53,995 nucleotides of DNA from a virus, in the IMG/VR virus record IMGVR_UViG_3300035698_029023, positions 1-53,995 of that record; one strand, written 5' to 3'. The translations under genes and the position numbers were made by a program. Positions within the stretch are counted from its first letter, which is position 1. Each line of letters begins with the position of its first letter. The notes under the pieces were generated by a model. That model worked only from the letters and a program-made list of their open reading frames with translations, did no database searches and was not told the origin of the DNA. This document shows, piece after piece, positions 41,208 to 48,740 of this stretch.

Positions 41208-43388
41208 ATGGACATCCTCAATTTGGAAGCCACCGATCTGTTCAGTTACCAGCAGCTCGACCTGCCGCTGAGTGATCTGGGCTTGGTCCTTGTCGAGGGA
41301 GACAACCGCGACGATGGTGGCAGCAACGGTGCCGGCAAGACCAGCATCTTCAAGTGTCTTGCCTGGACCTTGTTCGGGAGTTCTTTGTTCCCACAGAAGG
41401 CGGACAAGGTGATCCGGCAGGACACCGCAACCAAGGAGTCGGTCGAGGGAAAAACCCGTGGCATCGTGACCATCCGACTAGATGGGCACGTCGTCGAGGT
41501 CCACCGACACCGGAAGCACCACAAAGAACGGAACAAGTTGCTGCTGTTTATCGACGGCAAAGAGATCACGTCATCCAGTGATCGGGAGACCCAAGCCAAA
41601 CTGGAGAACCTGATCCAACTGGACGCGACGACGTTCAGCAACGTCGTCATGTTTCCGCAGGGCTTTCAGGGTTTTGCGGCCGGCACGGATGCGCAGCAGA
41701 AGGCCATCTTGGATCGTATCCTGGGCATGGATCGTTTTGTCACGGCGCACGATCGCCAGAGGGAGCAACTGGCCACCATCAAAACTTCGGTTGGCCAGGT
41801 GGAGGCTTCCGCGCAGTCTCTGCACGCACGTGTGCTAGAAGCCGAGGCTGAGGTCCTCCGGTTGGAGAATGCGGAGCAACAGTTCATTCTTGCCCACGAG
41901 CAACAGATTGCCGATGCGAAGCAGCAGTTGGAACATCTTTCAGAGGCTCCGGTTGTCGTGGATCCCATCCTGGGGGAGAAGTTGGCCCGGTGCCAGCAAC
42001 AGGCCGCCGAGCATGACAAATACCGGACGGTCGCCGAGAAGGCGCAAGGAGAAATTGCGCATAGAAGGGAGAGGGCAGCCTCGATCACGGGGCGCATTTC
42101 GGCTCTCTGGGGAACGCTGGCCGGCGCCCCGGAACAGCCTCCGAAGCAGCCTCCTGAGAACACCACAGACTACTACGAGCGACTGATTGAAGAAGCGGGG
42201 CGTCTCCAGGACAGGGCCAATTGTCGCACTGAGACTCTTGACACCGAGATCGCGGATCTGGAACGGAGGATTGCGGAGAAGACCTCGGCCACAACCTGCG
42301 ATCGCTGCGGCCAGGATTTGTCTCAGGAAGCCCGGGACCACATGTTTGGGGGGATTGAGGAGGATCTGTTCAACCTACAGTTGCGGCGAGAATCTGTTGT
42401 TCAGGAGCTTGTTGCTCACCGGATGTCTCTCAAGGCGAACCAAAAGCGGTACGAGGAGGCCCGGCAACATGCTTCCTGGGAGGCGGCCAACGGTACCAGG
42501 GAACAGGTGGCCAAACTCCAAGAGGAGCGCCGGCAACTGGGAGCGGACATCGCCGAATTCGGGAATGTCCTCTCCGATGCCTCTCAGCTTGCCCAGGAGG
42601 CCCGGATTGCCAAGGAGGAGTCGGAAGACCTGCGAACGGAGATCGCCTTGCAGGGGGCCGCACAGAGGCTGTGGGAGCAAAGCGTGGCCACGGCGAGGGA
42701 GCGCCTGCACGCGGTCGAGTGTCAGATGTCGCCTTATACCCCCTTGCTGGGTGATGCTCAGGCCAAGGTGACTCATTTGGAGGGGGCCCTCGGGCAGCAG
42801 AAAGGGTGGTTGGAATTCTTGGCTAGGCAGCAGCGGTACGTGGAGTTCTGGGTCCACGGTTTCTCCAACAGGGGGGTCAAGAGCCTGCTCCTTTCAACGG
42901 TGACGGAGGAGTTGAATTCACGGGCCAATATCTACCTGTCGCACCTGTCGGGTGGGCGGGCAACCGTCAACTTCCAGACTCAGACTGTACTGGCTTCTGG
43001 TGAACTGCGGGAGAAATTCCGGGTTGCCGTCTCCTACGCGCACGGTGCAGGTGACTATGAGGGAATTTCTGGTGGCGAGATGCGGCGTGTGGACATTGCT
43101 GTCCTCTTTGCCCTGGGGGACCTGGCTGCTGCAAGGAGTGTTGCTCCGGTTCATCTTCGGCTCTTGGACGAGCCATTTGACAATCTTGATAACATCGGCA
43201 AGGAGGCGGTGGTAGACTTGTTGCGTAGTGAACTGTTGCCGCGGATCGGGACTCTTTTGGTAATGAGCCATGACGAGGATCTGAAGAGCTACTTTAACAA
43301 GCGGATTGTGGTTGTCAAAGAGAAGGGAGTCAGTAGAATAGAAACTGATGTTAACTCCGTGTTCACAACATTGCCCGAGGAGACCTAA
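41208..43388 (+). CDS. sbcC: SbcC/gp46-like recombination ATPase subunit
   Basis: 726 residues. Rad50-like layout: Walker A NGAGKTS at residue 44-50, long coiled coils about 170-350 and 400-580, a CDRCGQDL zinc hook near 365, signature ISGGEMRRVDIA near 620 and Walker B LRLLDEPFDNLD near 650, then VMSHDED. It would work with the SbcD-like protein to resect or cleave ends and to start recombination. It is separated from its partner by six genes, including the methyltransferase and membrane genes, so the pair has been split by insertion. Confidence 0.8.
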   Translation: MDILNLEATDLFSYQQLDLPLSDLGLVLVEGDNRDDGGSNGAGKTSIFKCLAWTLFGSSLFPQKADKVIRQDTATKESVEGKTRGIVTIRLDGHVVEVHRHRKHHKERNKLLLFIDGKEITSSSDRETQAKLENLIQLDATTFSNVVMFPQGFQGFAAGTDAQQKAILDRILGMDRFVTAHDRQREQLATIKTSVGQVEASAQSLHARVLEAEAEVLRLENAEQQFILAHEQQIADAKQQLEHLSEAPVVVDPILGEKLARCQQQAAEHDKYRTVAEKAQGEIAHRRERAASITGRISALWGTLAGAPEQPPKQPPENTTDYYERLIEEAGRLQDRANCRTETLDTEIADLERRIAEKTSATTCDRCGQDLSQEARDHMFGGIEEDLFNLQLRRESVVQELVAHRMSLKANQKRYEEARQHASWEAANGTREQVAKLQEERRQLGADIAEFGNVLSDASQLAQEARIAKEESEDLRTEIALQGAAQRLWEQSVATARERLHAVECQMSPYTPLLGDAQAKVTHLEGALGQQKGWLEFLARQQRYVEFWVHGFSNRGVKSLLLSTVTEELNSRANIYLSHLSGGRATVNFQTQTVLASGELREKFRVAVSYAHGAGDYEGISGGEMRRVDIAVLFALGDLAAARSVAPVHLRLLDEPFDNLDNIGKEAVVDLLRSELLPRIGTLLVMSHDEDLKSYFNKRIVVVKEKGVSRIETDVNSVFTTLPEET

Positions 43389-43391
43389 ACG

Positions 43392-43763
43392 ATGCAGAAC
43401 GACCCGTATTTCATTGGTGGGGGTATTGCTCCCGAACTGGCGCAGGCCCGCTTCCGGGATGAGGAACAGAACCGGCGCCGAGAAAACATTCGCAAGCTGG
43501 TCCAGGAGACCGAGAATACGGTGTCTGGGGCATCCTTGCCGGCGGGGGATGGGAAGACGGTGGAGAAGTCCTCGGACACAGAGAAGCCACCGGCCACCTT
43601 GGAGATGCTCCCCGACCCAGAACTTCAGGAACTGGCGAACCGTTTCCTACCGCGAGTCGATCGTCGGTGGAGCAGGACCAGGTTGATCGAGATGCTGGTG
43701 CAGGCGGGAGTCAGCGCGGCCACCGTGCTAGATGCGCCACCGCCCCCTGAAGCTTCCAAGTAG
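43392..43763 (+). CDS. Hypothetical protein with C-terminal SAP-like helices
   Basis: 123 residues, 3 bp after SbcC. An acidic, disordered start with Arg-rich patch (EEQNRRRENIRKLVQETEN), then a compact helical end (LQELANRFLPRVDRRWSRTR, then LIEMLVQAGV) that looks like a small SAP-type DNA-binding unit. It ends in a Pro-rich tail (APPPPEASK). The codons for this tail form the duplicated block also present near 44613. Confidence 0.45.
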   Translation: MQNDPYFIGGGIAPELAQARFRDEEQNRRRENIRKLVQETENTVSGASLPAGDGKTVEKSSDTEKPPATLEMLPDPELQELANRFLPRVDRRWSRTRLIEMLVQAGVSAATVLDAPPPPEASK

Positions 43764-43774
43764 TTGGTGTGTTG

Positions 43775-43805
43775 ATCCCTGCGCAGGGGGTTTGTACTTG
43801 CGACA
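43775..43805 (+). repeat. Conserved intergenic element, copy c
   Basis: ATCCCTGCGCAGGGGG followed by TTTGTACTTGCGACA. It lies 11 bp after the gene at 43392 in the convergent space before the - strand resolvase gene. Apart from tiny frames (for example 43894-43977, 27 basic residues) no + strand gene follows it, so here it may mark a lost gene or work from a longer transcript. Confidence 0.65.
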
Positions 43806-43936
43806 ATCGCGGGCGCAGTTCCGGCTTGTGGCGGATTCGCTGACCAAGTTATTGGGGAGACGACAACGCTGAATTCTGCCAAGACCGAAGACGATGGAAA
43901 GATGGATTGCGAAGAAGATGGCCAGAGAGCAGTCGA

Positions 43937-44506
43937 CTAGGCGGTCTTCTGGGCGCCAAGCGGATACTGGGCGATGACACCGATGGCATCCCGCACAGCG
44001 GTGGCTGAGACCGTCTCGCAGAAGTGTTTTATGTTCGCCAGTACGGGATTTGGGTTTCGCAGAAAGTGGCCTCGCAGAAACTGAGGTTCCTGTCGTGCCT
44101 GGGGCGGAAGTCGATCCAGCAGTTGTTCCCGGATGCAGATCCGTGCAACACCGTAGTCCTGTTTCCATACGAGAATCGGTTCACAGTGGCGGCCCGTCTG
44201 TTCCGCGGCACGCTCTGCATCGGGGACGCACTGTCCCCACCACCAATCTGCGATCTGTCCCTTTCCGGGGCCATGTCGCTTGTTTCCGAGGAGGGCATCA
44301 ACGGACACCTCGTGGTGGTGCTTGCACTCAACAACGACAGGAAACGATTCCGGGGGGAGCAGATCGCCAAAGGTCCAGATCTTCCCGTGCCATCGGAGGG
44401 CCCCCGAAGCGGGTAGTCGGTGGAACTCCTCCCCCGACCAGGATGACATAATTTTTGCCACCTCCCGCTCGAAGGTGTTTCCCTTGGTTTTTGCCAGTTT
44501 TCCCAT
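43937..44506 (-). CDS. Holliday-junction resolvase-like PD-(D/E)xK nuclease
   Basis: 189 residues. The start KLAKTKGNTFEREVAKIM, then RLPASGALRWHG and GDLLPP, and VVVECKHHHE near 60 correspond to the Glu, Asp and Glu-x-Lys triad of the archaeal Hjc-type resolvases. C-terminal 90 residues are unfamiliar. It lies on the - strand, facing the replication operon. Resolvase would cut branched DNA from recombination-dependent replication before packaging. Confidence 0.7.
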   Translation of the reverse strand: MGKLAKTKGNTFEREVAKIMSSWSGEEFHRLPASGALRWHGKIWTFGDLLPPESFPVVVECKHHHEVSVDALLGNKRHGPGKGQIADWWWGQCVPDAERAAEQTGRHCEPILVWKQDYGVARICIREQLLDRLPPQARQEPQFLRGHFLRNPNPVLANIKHFCETVSATAVRDAIGVIAQYPLGAQKTA

Positions 44507-44527
44507 TGTTTTCCAGCGGAAACTGTG

Positions 44528-44539
44528 ATAACATGTTAT
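44528..44539. promoter_or_regulatory. 12-bp palindrome upstream of the resolvase gene
   Basis: ATAACATGTTAT is a perfect palindrome 21 bp upstream of the start codon of the - strand resolvase gene. ACACTTTTAGTGT, another small inverted repeat, lies 4 bp further. The region 44510-44600 is unusually AT-rich. An operator is likely, though the -10/-35 boxes are not clear. Confidence 0.45.
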
Positions 44540-44612
44540 TGGACACTTTTAGTGTATCTCTTGTCGGAAAAAAATGCAAGCCTAAAAATCTTTTATGAAG
44601 AGGAGGGGTCAG

Positions 44613-44661
44613 TGCCCCCCCGAAGCTCCCAAGTAGTCTGTGGGTTCGTACTGGTGGCACA
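44613..44661 (+). repeat. Degenerate copy d of the 43742-43805 block
   Basis: The segment GAAGCTCCCAAGTAGT (44622-44637) repeats GAAGCTTCCAAGTAGT of 43749-43764 with one change. GGGTTCGTACTGGTGGCACA (44642-44661) then repeats the right half of the conserved element. The palindromic half (CCCTGCGCAGGG) is missing. This is a decayed duplication of the end of the gene at 43392 plus the element; the gene at 44686 now follows it. Confidence 0.6.
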
Positions 44662-44685
44662 ACACTAACTCTCGGAGTTTCTTCC

Positions 44686-44985
44686 GTGGCTAGGCGTCTC
44701 CGTTGTGGCATGCGTGTTCTGGTCGATTTCTACGACCATTCCGAGGACTCTTCCGATCCGGAACGATTCCTTGTCTACGGCGAGGTTGGGAAGATTACTC
44801 GTCGAGAACTCTGTTTGGATTGCTGGGCGTACTACGATCCGAAGATTCCCCACGACGACAACGAAAAACGGTTCACGATCCTTCGGTCGACAATCAATGC
44901 AGTTGGACTAATCGAAGTCGTCGAATGGATCAAGCGACCAAAGAACGAGGACGGAGCCCCCGGTGAAGAAAAAAGAGGTCGATGA
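44686..44985 (+). CDS. Small hypothetical protein
   Basis: 99 residues from GTG 44686, with GGAG 9 nt upstream. Charged and aromatic (RCGMRVLVDFYDHSED), with a possible Cys pair (LCLDCWAYYDP) and an acidic tail. The stop overlaps the next ATG. It is placed after copy d of the conserved element, as other genes follow the other copies. Function unknown. Confidence 0.45.
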   Translation: MARRLRCGMRVLVDFYDHSEDSSDPERFLVYGEVGKITRRELCLDCWAYYDPKIPHDDNEKRFTILRSTINAVGLIEVVEWIKRPKNEDGAPGEEKRGR

Positions 44986-46316
44986 TGCCACGTCGAGATT
45001 TGGATCCCCAGGTGCTCTTGGATGCGCTCCAGGCTGCTGGATGGAACAAGGAACATGCGGCCAAGCAACTGAACATCCCGAGAACCACGCTGCGGGATGC
45101 TGTTGTTCGTCTAGGTCTTTCGCCGGATACGCCACAAAAAAAAGAGGACGTTACCTCAAGCGCGCCTGCTGTTCAAGTGCAGGGAGGCAATGCGGCCTGC
45201 GTGCTGACGTTGCGGACCAAAACCATACGCACGCTGGCGGACGCGCTGGCCGAGGGACACGTTGATACAAACATCTGGGAGGTGGAGCGTTGGGTACTCA
45301 ACAAGTGGGACTGTGTATCCCGAGTTGCGCAGGGAAGCGGAGAGGAGCGCAGCGAGCACCTGGAGGCAACGGAGTTGTGGCAGGTTAAGGTCTGGTTCAC
45401 GAGGAAGACCCCTGAGAAGCGGGCCATTGAGGACTTGCTGACGGATCTCAAGAAGTCGGGTCCGGTTGCTTCCCGGGCAAAGGTTCCCACGAGGAGCAAG
45501 ACCGCTCCGCGTCGGGCCCTCGAAATTTGTATTATGGATCCCCATCTCGGGCTGGAGTGTTTTCGTCCCGGTAGCGATCATGCGTGGAGCATTGACACAT
45601 GCGAGCAGTTCTTTCTGCGGGCAATTAAGGATCTCCTCGCGAAAGCCGGTACCTACGCACCTTTCGACGAGATTCTGTGGGTGTTCGGAAACGACTTTCT
45701 GCACTCGGACACGGTTTTCAATACGACGACGAAGGGTACGCCACAACCCGAGGCGGTTACCTGGCACGAGACCTATCGTCGTGGGGTAGAGTTGGCAATT
45801 AGCGCAGCAAATTGCCTCAAGGAGGCGGGGCCCCTGCGCATCGTACAGATTTCGGGGAACCACGACCAGCAGTCCAGTTATACGCTGGGCTGGGTCTTGT
45901 GGGCGTACTTCCACAACGACCGGAACGTCGAGGTGGAGGTTTCACCGAGTCCCTACAAGTTTTGGCATTATGGGGTCAACCTCGTCGGTTTTGACCACGG
46001 GCACATGCGGCGAATTGACAAGTTGGCTGCCGTGATGGCCAATGAGTGCCGGGACGTGTGGGGAGAGACGTGGTACCGGGAATGGCACCTGGGAGATCAG
46101 CACCGGAAGGGGTCCGGGAGGCCATCGGTGCTTGCGGAGCAGGGAGTCGGTGTTGAGTTCTTGACTGGACTCACACCGGCAAATGAGTGGCACCGGATGA
46201 ACACCTTCAACCACCAGCCTCGTGGTGCCGTGGCCTATGTCTGGAACAAGACGACTGGACCGGAGGCGAGGTTGCACTGGAACATTGAACTCTACACGGG
46301 AAAGCCCGCGGGATAG
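44982..46316 (+). CDS. HTH-metallophosphoesterase fusion
   Basis: 444 residues. Residues 1-48 carry a Fis-type helix-turn-helix (LLDALQAAGWNKEHAAKQLN, then IPRTTLRDAVVRLG). Residues about 185-444 are a calcineurin-like phosphoesterase with IMDPHLGL, FGNDFLHSD near 245, ISGNHDQQSS near 290 and FDHGHMRR near 335. Similar HTH-phosphoesterase proteins occur in many phages without known function. They may act on DNA or nucleotides near a bound site. Its TAG lies within a 22-bp tandem repeat. Confidence 0.65.
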   Translation: MMPRRDLDPQVLLDALQAAGWNKEHAAKQLNIPRTTLRDAVVRLGLSPDTPQKKEDVTSSAPAVQVQGGNAACVLTLRTKTIRTLADALAEGHVDTNIWEVERWVLNKWDCVSRVAQGSGEERSEHLEATELWQVKVWFTRKTPEKRAIEDLLTDLKKSGPVASRAKVPTRSKTAPRRALEICIMDPHLGLECFRPGSDHAWSIDTCEQFFLRAIKDLLAKAGTYAPFDEILWVFGNDFLHSDTVFNTTTKGTPQPEAVTWHETYRRGVELAISAANCLKEAGPLRIVQISGNHDQQSSYTLGWVLWAYFHNDRNVEVEVSPSPYKFWHYGVNLVGFDHGHMRRIDKLAAVMANECRDVWGETWYREWHLGDQHRKGSGRPSVLAEQGVGVEFLTGLTPANEWHRMNTFNHQPRGAVAYVWNKTTGPEARLHWNIELYTGKPAG

Positions 46317-46356
46317 TATCTTGATCCCAGCGACATAGTATCTTCATCCCAGCGAC
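46313..46356. repeat. 22-bp direct repeat, two copies, at the end of the phosphoesterase gene
   Basis: ATAGTATCTTGATCCCAGCG plus AC is followed immediately by the same 22 bases with one change (C for G at position 11). The stop codon of the gene at 44982 lies in the first copy. It separates two convergent gene groups and may be a protein-binding or transcription-ending signal. Confidence 0.6.
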
Positions 46357-46372
46357 GAGGAGCGGCTGCGAG

Positions 46373-46747
46373 TCACCCCTTCGCCGTCCGTTTCCGCGGC
46401 TTCCTGGCAACCAGTGGCTTCCTGGCAACCAGTTCCTGCTCGAATCTCTTCCGAAGGTTTTCCAGGTCTTCAGTGGAAAGGTGGTCGACGGATACCTCAA
46501 CTGCGACTTGGAGTGCCCGTGCATCCCGCGGCTGCGGAATGTGAATGGAGCCTCCCAGTGACCGAAGCGCGTCGTAACTGGCCGAACTGTTCGATCCGGC
46601 CTTAACGAAGCAGGTTACTCCGGTTGGCAGGGGAGGGATGGTCACCGCGTAAATCTTGTCATCTTCTCTATTGGTCTTGTGTTCCACCGCCTTGTCGTAC
46701 GTTGGGAAGACAGCTAAGTCGCCGGGGTCGCGTGCATGTCGGGGCAT
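46373..46747 (-). CDS. Hypothetical basic protein with repeated C terminus
   Basis: 124 residues; ATG 46747 has AGGAG 8 nt upstream and overlaps the recombinase's end by 34 bp. A basic, compact body (DDKIYAVTIPPLP) is followed by a helix (VSVDHLSTEDLENLRKRFEQ) and then by the twice-repeated ARKPLV unit ending RKRTAKG, encoded by 18-bp tandem repeats at 46398-46433. It may accompany the recombinase. No family is recognised. Confidence 0.5.
   Translation of the reverse strand: MPRHARDPGDLAVFPTYDKAVEHKTNREDDKIYAVTIPPLPTGVTCFVKAGSNSSASYDALRSLGGSIHIPQPRDARALQVAVEVSVDHLSTEDLENLRKRFEQELVARKPLVARKPRKRTAKG
46398..46433. repeat. 18-bp perfect tandem repeat in coding sequence
   Basis: GGCTTCCTGGCAACCAGT occurs twice in a row, giving the repeated ARKPLV peptide at the C terminus of the - strand protein. 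It is of the length that slippage or unequal recombination can change. Confidence 0.55.
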
Positions 46748-47499
46748 GGGGTAGACTCCTGTTCTAGTTTTCGCTCTCGTTGTAGGATTTTCCATACGGT
46801 GCCACGCTTCCATGGGCCGCCGCGACGAGTGTGACAACCCTGAGCGTTGAGCGCCTCGGCAATTTTTCCCGCGCTCCGGTTCTCCCGGTGTAGTTGTCTG
46901 ATCAGTCGAAGGGATACCTGTTCTTTGGGGTGTTTTGGGTGGTCTCCGTATCGCTTGGGACCCTCACACCTGCCCGTTTCGGCCCGCTGCCGTTTTCGGG
47001 CGCACTCCAGTTTGTAGGAAATCATTTCCCGGTCGTATTCTGATACCGCGCCGAGAACCTGCCGGATGAATTTGCGGGTTGCAGCCACGCAGCGATCTTC
47101 GGAGGGTTCCAGATTGATCCCCTCACACGATACCAGTGAGGCCCCGCGGTTTCCAATCTGTCGGTAAATCCACTCCTGGAGCATCACGTCTCGGGCTAGC
47201 CGTTCGAGCTTCTCGACGATCACGATGACGTTCGGACCGTATTTCTGCGTTTCCAAGTCGTGCAGGAGGCGCAGAAGACCAGGGCGGTGGATCAGTTCGT
47301 CCGTGGACCGGATACCAACTGCTGATTTGCCAGTGACTCCTTTGTCAGCATACTCCTCAACTAGGGGTATCTTTAGGGAGGTCGATTTCTCGTTGACCCG
47401 CCGCCGTTGTCTCGGCAGTCCGTCCTTGTCCTCGGTTCCGTTGCCCACCTGGCCAAGGCCGGATACTCGGAGGTAACTGACTGCGCTTTGTTGGGTCAT
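46714..47499 (-). CDS. Serine recombinase / small integrase-invertase
   Basis: 261 residues from ATG 47499 (AGGAAG upstream). The N-terminal catalytic domain shows AVSYLRVSGLGQ with the active Ser, VEKLERLARDVMLQEW near 100 and a GAVSEYDREMISYK region near 170. A C-terminal recombinase helix-turn-helix (SAGKIAEALNAQGCHTRRGG) follows. The length is between resolvase/invertase and large integrases, and no zinc-ribbon end is present. It could integrate, invert or resolve DNA. A promoter and hairpin region lies directly upstream, which may contain the target site. Confidence 0.75.
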   Translation of the reverse strand: MTQQSAVSYLRVSGLGQVGNGTEDKDGLPRQRRRVNEKSTSLKIPLVEEYADKGVTGKSAVGIRSTDELIHRPGLLRLLHDLETQKYGPNVIVIVEKLERLARDVMLQEWIYRQIGNRGASLVSCEGINLEPSEDRCVAATRKFIRQVLGAVSEYDREMISYKLECARKRQRAETGRCEGPKRYGDHPKHPKEQVSLRLIRQLHRENRSAGKIAEALNAQGCHTRRGGPWKRGTVWKILQRERKLEQESTPCPDMHATPAT

Positions 47500-47553
47500 T
47501 GTGCTGCTTCCTACAACATGTTGTCGGCGTACGTCTGTCAGGCAGTACGATAC

Positions 47554-47581
47554 ATTATACCACAATATGCTGGGATAGCAA
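47554..47581 (-). promoter_or_regulatory. Recombinase promoter
   Basis: Read on the - strand, TTGCTA, 16 bp, TATAAT. The transcript would start near 47547 with a leader of about 48 nt before ATG 47499. Copy e of the conserved element lies about 15 bp upstream of the -35 box, a position an activator could use. Confidence 0.6.
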
Positions 47582-47595
47582 GTGCAATTTTTCCA

Positions 47596-47628
47596 GTCGC
47601 AAGTACAAACCCCCTGCGCAGGGATAAA
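47596..47628 (-). repeat. Conserved intergenic element, copy e (reverse)
   Basis: On the - strand it reads TTTATCCCTGCGCAGGGGG followed by TTTGTACTTGCGAC. It is almost identical to copies a and c, despite lying 25 kb from copy a and in the opposite orientation. Confidence 0.7.
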
Positions 47629-47702
47629 GTGGAGGGGGAATCATCGGCGGTGATAACTAGCATGACCGCCACAGGATGGTTATGCTTTCAGACTCCCCAC
47701 TT

Positions 47703-47719
47703 CCGATCACTTTGATCGG
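47703..47719. repeat. 7-bp inverted repeat with 3-bp centre near the recombinase
   Basis: CCGATCA-CTT-TGATCGG. A candidate binding site for the serine recombinase or a small hairpin in a - strand transcript. Confidence 0.4.
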
Positions 47720-47743
47720 CTACACAATGTCGACGGAAACAGG

Positions 47744-47757
47744 GCCCCGTAAGGGGC
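47744..47757 (-). terminator. Short GC hairpin downstream of the 47799 gene
   Basis: GCCCC-TTAC-GGGGC on the - strand, followed by CCTGTTTCC. Five pairs and a weak T tail make it a poor but possible terminator for the - strand genes ending at 47799. Confidence 0.35.
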
Positions 47758-47797
47758 AGATCCCGCCGTTGAGGGACCATCCTCGCGCCCAGGTTGT

Positions 47798-47825
47798 ATT
47801 ATACGGTATCCTGTTTGCGGTGCAA
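47798..47825 (-). promoter_or_regulatory. Promoter at the end of the 47799 gene
   Basis: TTGCAC, 16 bp, TATAAT on the - strand; the -10 box overlaps the stop codon of the gene at 47799. Transcription would cross the 300-bp control region, copy e of the element and then the recombinase gene, giving it a second, longer mRNA. Confidence 0.5.
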
Positions 47826-48269
47826 CTCCAGCAGTTCTCGCCGTTCCCGGTCAAGTTTTTTGCGGTCAACTCTGAAGAACTCGTCGAACAGGGTGGCTGC
47901 ATTCAAGGGTGTTCCTGGTTCGGCCGTGGCCCACGCCAGGCAGACCCCGTGGACATCGCATAGCCATTCCAGGAACTCGTCTACGGCCATCCACCGCTCC
48001 GAAACTCGCTCCCAGTTTTCGAGTTCGCTGCCGGCCGTTGGTTGTGGGGGTTCCTCTGTCATACTGGTCCCGATTGGTCTGGCAACGGTGTTGAGCCGTT
48101 TCCCAATGTCTCGCAGCCAGTCTTTCCAGTCCGCTGTCACGACGTGTGGCGTGTCCTTTTGCACACGCATGATCAGGTTGGCCAGGCGGATGAGTGTATC
48201 GCCAGGCCGCTCACCCCCGACGAGAGCTGAAACCACGGCGTGCAGTTTTTCTGTTTCGTTGCTGTCCAC
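47799..48269 (-). CDS. Hypothetical protein upstream of recombinase
   Basis: 156 residues from GTG 48269, directly after the TAA of the next - strand gene (no gap). Helical, with repeated Trp and Glu (VVTADWKDWLRDIGKRLN, then DEFLEWLCDVHGVCLAWATA) and a coiled end (RKKLDRERRELLELHRKQ). No family is recognised. Likely cotranscribed with the two upstream genes. Confidence 0.5.
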   Translation of the reverse strand: MDSNETEKLHAVVSALVGGERPGDTLIRLANLIMRVQKDTPHVVTADWKDWLRDIGKRLNTVARPIGTSMTEEPPQPTAGSELENWERVSERWMAVDEFLEWLCDVHGVCLAWATAEPGTPLNAATLFDEFFRVDRKKLDRERRELLELHRKQDTV

Positions 48270-48740
48270 TTACTTCTCGTTGATCGTTGCACGGAGGTAG
48301 AGGGGTTTGTTTCCTACTCGGATCCTTGGGCCGAGGAAACTCGTGAACCCGTCAATACACATCCTGTGTGCGATGGGCGTCCATTTGCTTCCTGGGCACC
48401 GGATCGAAATGACAACCTCTTCGTTGTTATCCTTGTCCAATTCGATGCGCACATTTGTCCTATTGCGACTCGTTGCGCAGAGGCGCAGTGTACAGTGGCC
48501 AAGATAGTTGCCGCGAGTTTCTGTCAGGACCAGGTCAATCCACCTCTTGTCGATTTCCTTGCGAAGTATTGGGCTGCATGCACTGCGCAGAATGTGGGTC
48601 TCTTCGTCGTCAAAACCCACAGAGTGGACTTCGAGGATTCCTTTCTTGATCACAAGGTCGATGTACTGGTAGCCTTCGTAACGGCCACAATAGAGTTCGA
48701 CATCCAACTTTCTCAACACTCTCTCGCCGTTGGTACTCAT
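48270..48740 (-). CDS. Hypothetical protein
   Basis: 156 residues. The centre is beta-rich (DVELYCGRYEGYQYIDLVIK, then TEDNEEVV-like acidic turn), with CTLRLCATSRNRTN and a C-terminal Arg-rich part (GPRIRVGNKPLYLRATINEK). No catalytic motif is seen. It overlaps the methyltransferase's 3' end by 4 bp, so they are coupled. Confidence 0.45.
   Translation of the reverse strand: MSTNGERVLRKLDVELYCGRYEGYQYIDLVIKKGILEVHSVGFDDEETHILRSACSPILRKEIDKRWIDLVLTETRGNYLGHCTLRLCATSRNRTNVRIELDKDNNEEVVISIRCPGSKWTPIAHRMCIDGFTSFLGPRIRVGNKPLYLRATINEK

Larger units (their letters stand above)
47500..47798 (-). other. Non-coding control region upstream of the recombinase
   Basis: About 300 bp without a credible gene. 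On the - strand it holds, in order: a possible terminator hairpin (47744-47757, GCCCC/GGGGC), a perfect inverted repeat CCGATCA/TGATCGG (47703-47719), copy e of the conserved element (47596-47628), and the recombinase promoter (47554-47581). Inverted repeats next to a serine recombinase are typical for crossover or regulation sites, but none is proven here. Confidence 0.5.

Noticed and set aside
43894-43977. 27-residue basic frame after element copy c
   Set aside because: Overlaps the end of the - strand resolvase gene, has no ribosome site and no conserved look; kept only as a remark.
47676-47963. + strand frame across the recombinase control region
   Set aside because: No ribosome site; it crosses two hairpins and a - strand promoter, and its residues show no pattern.
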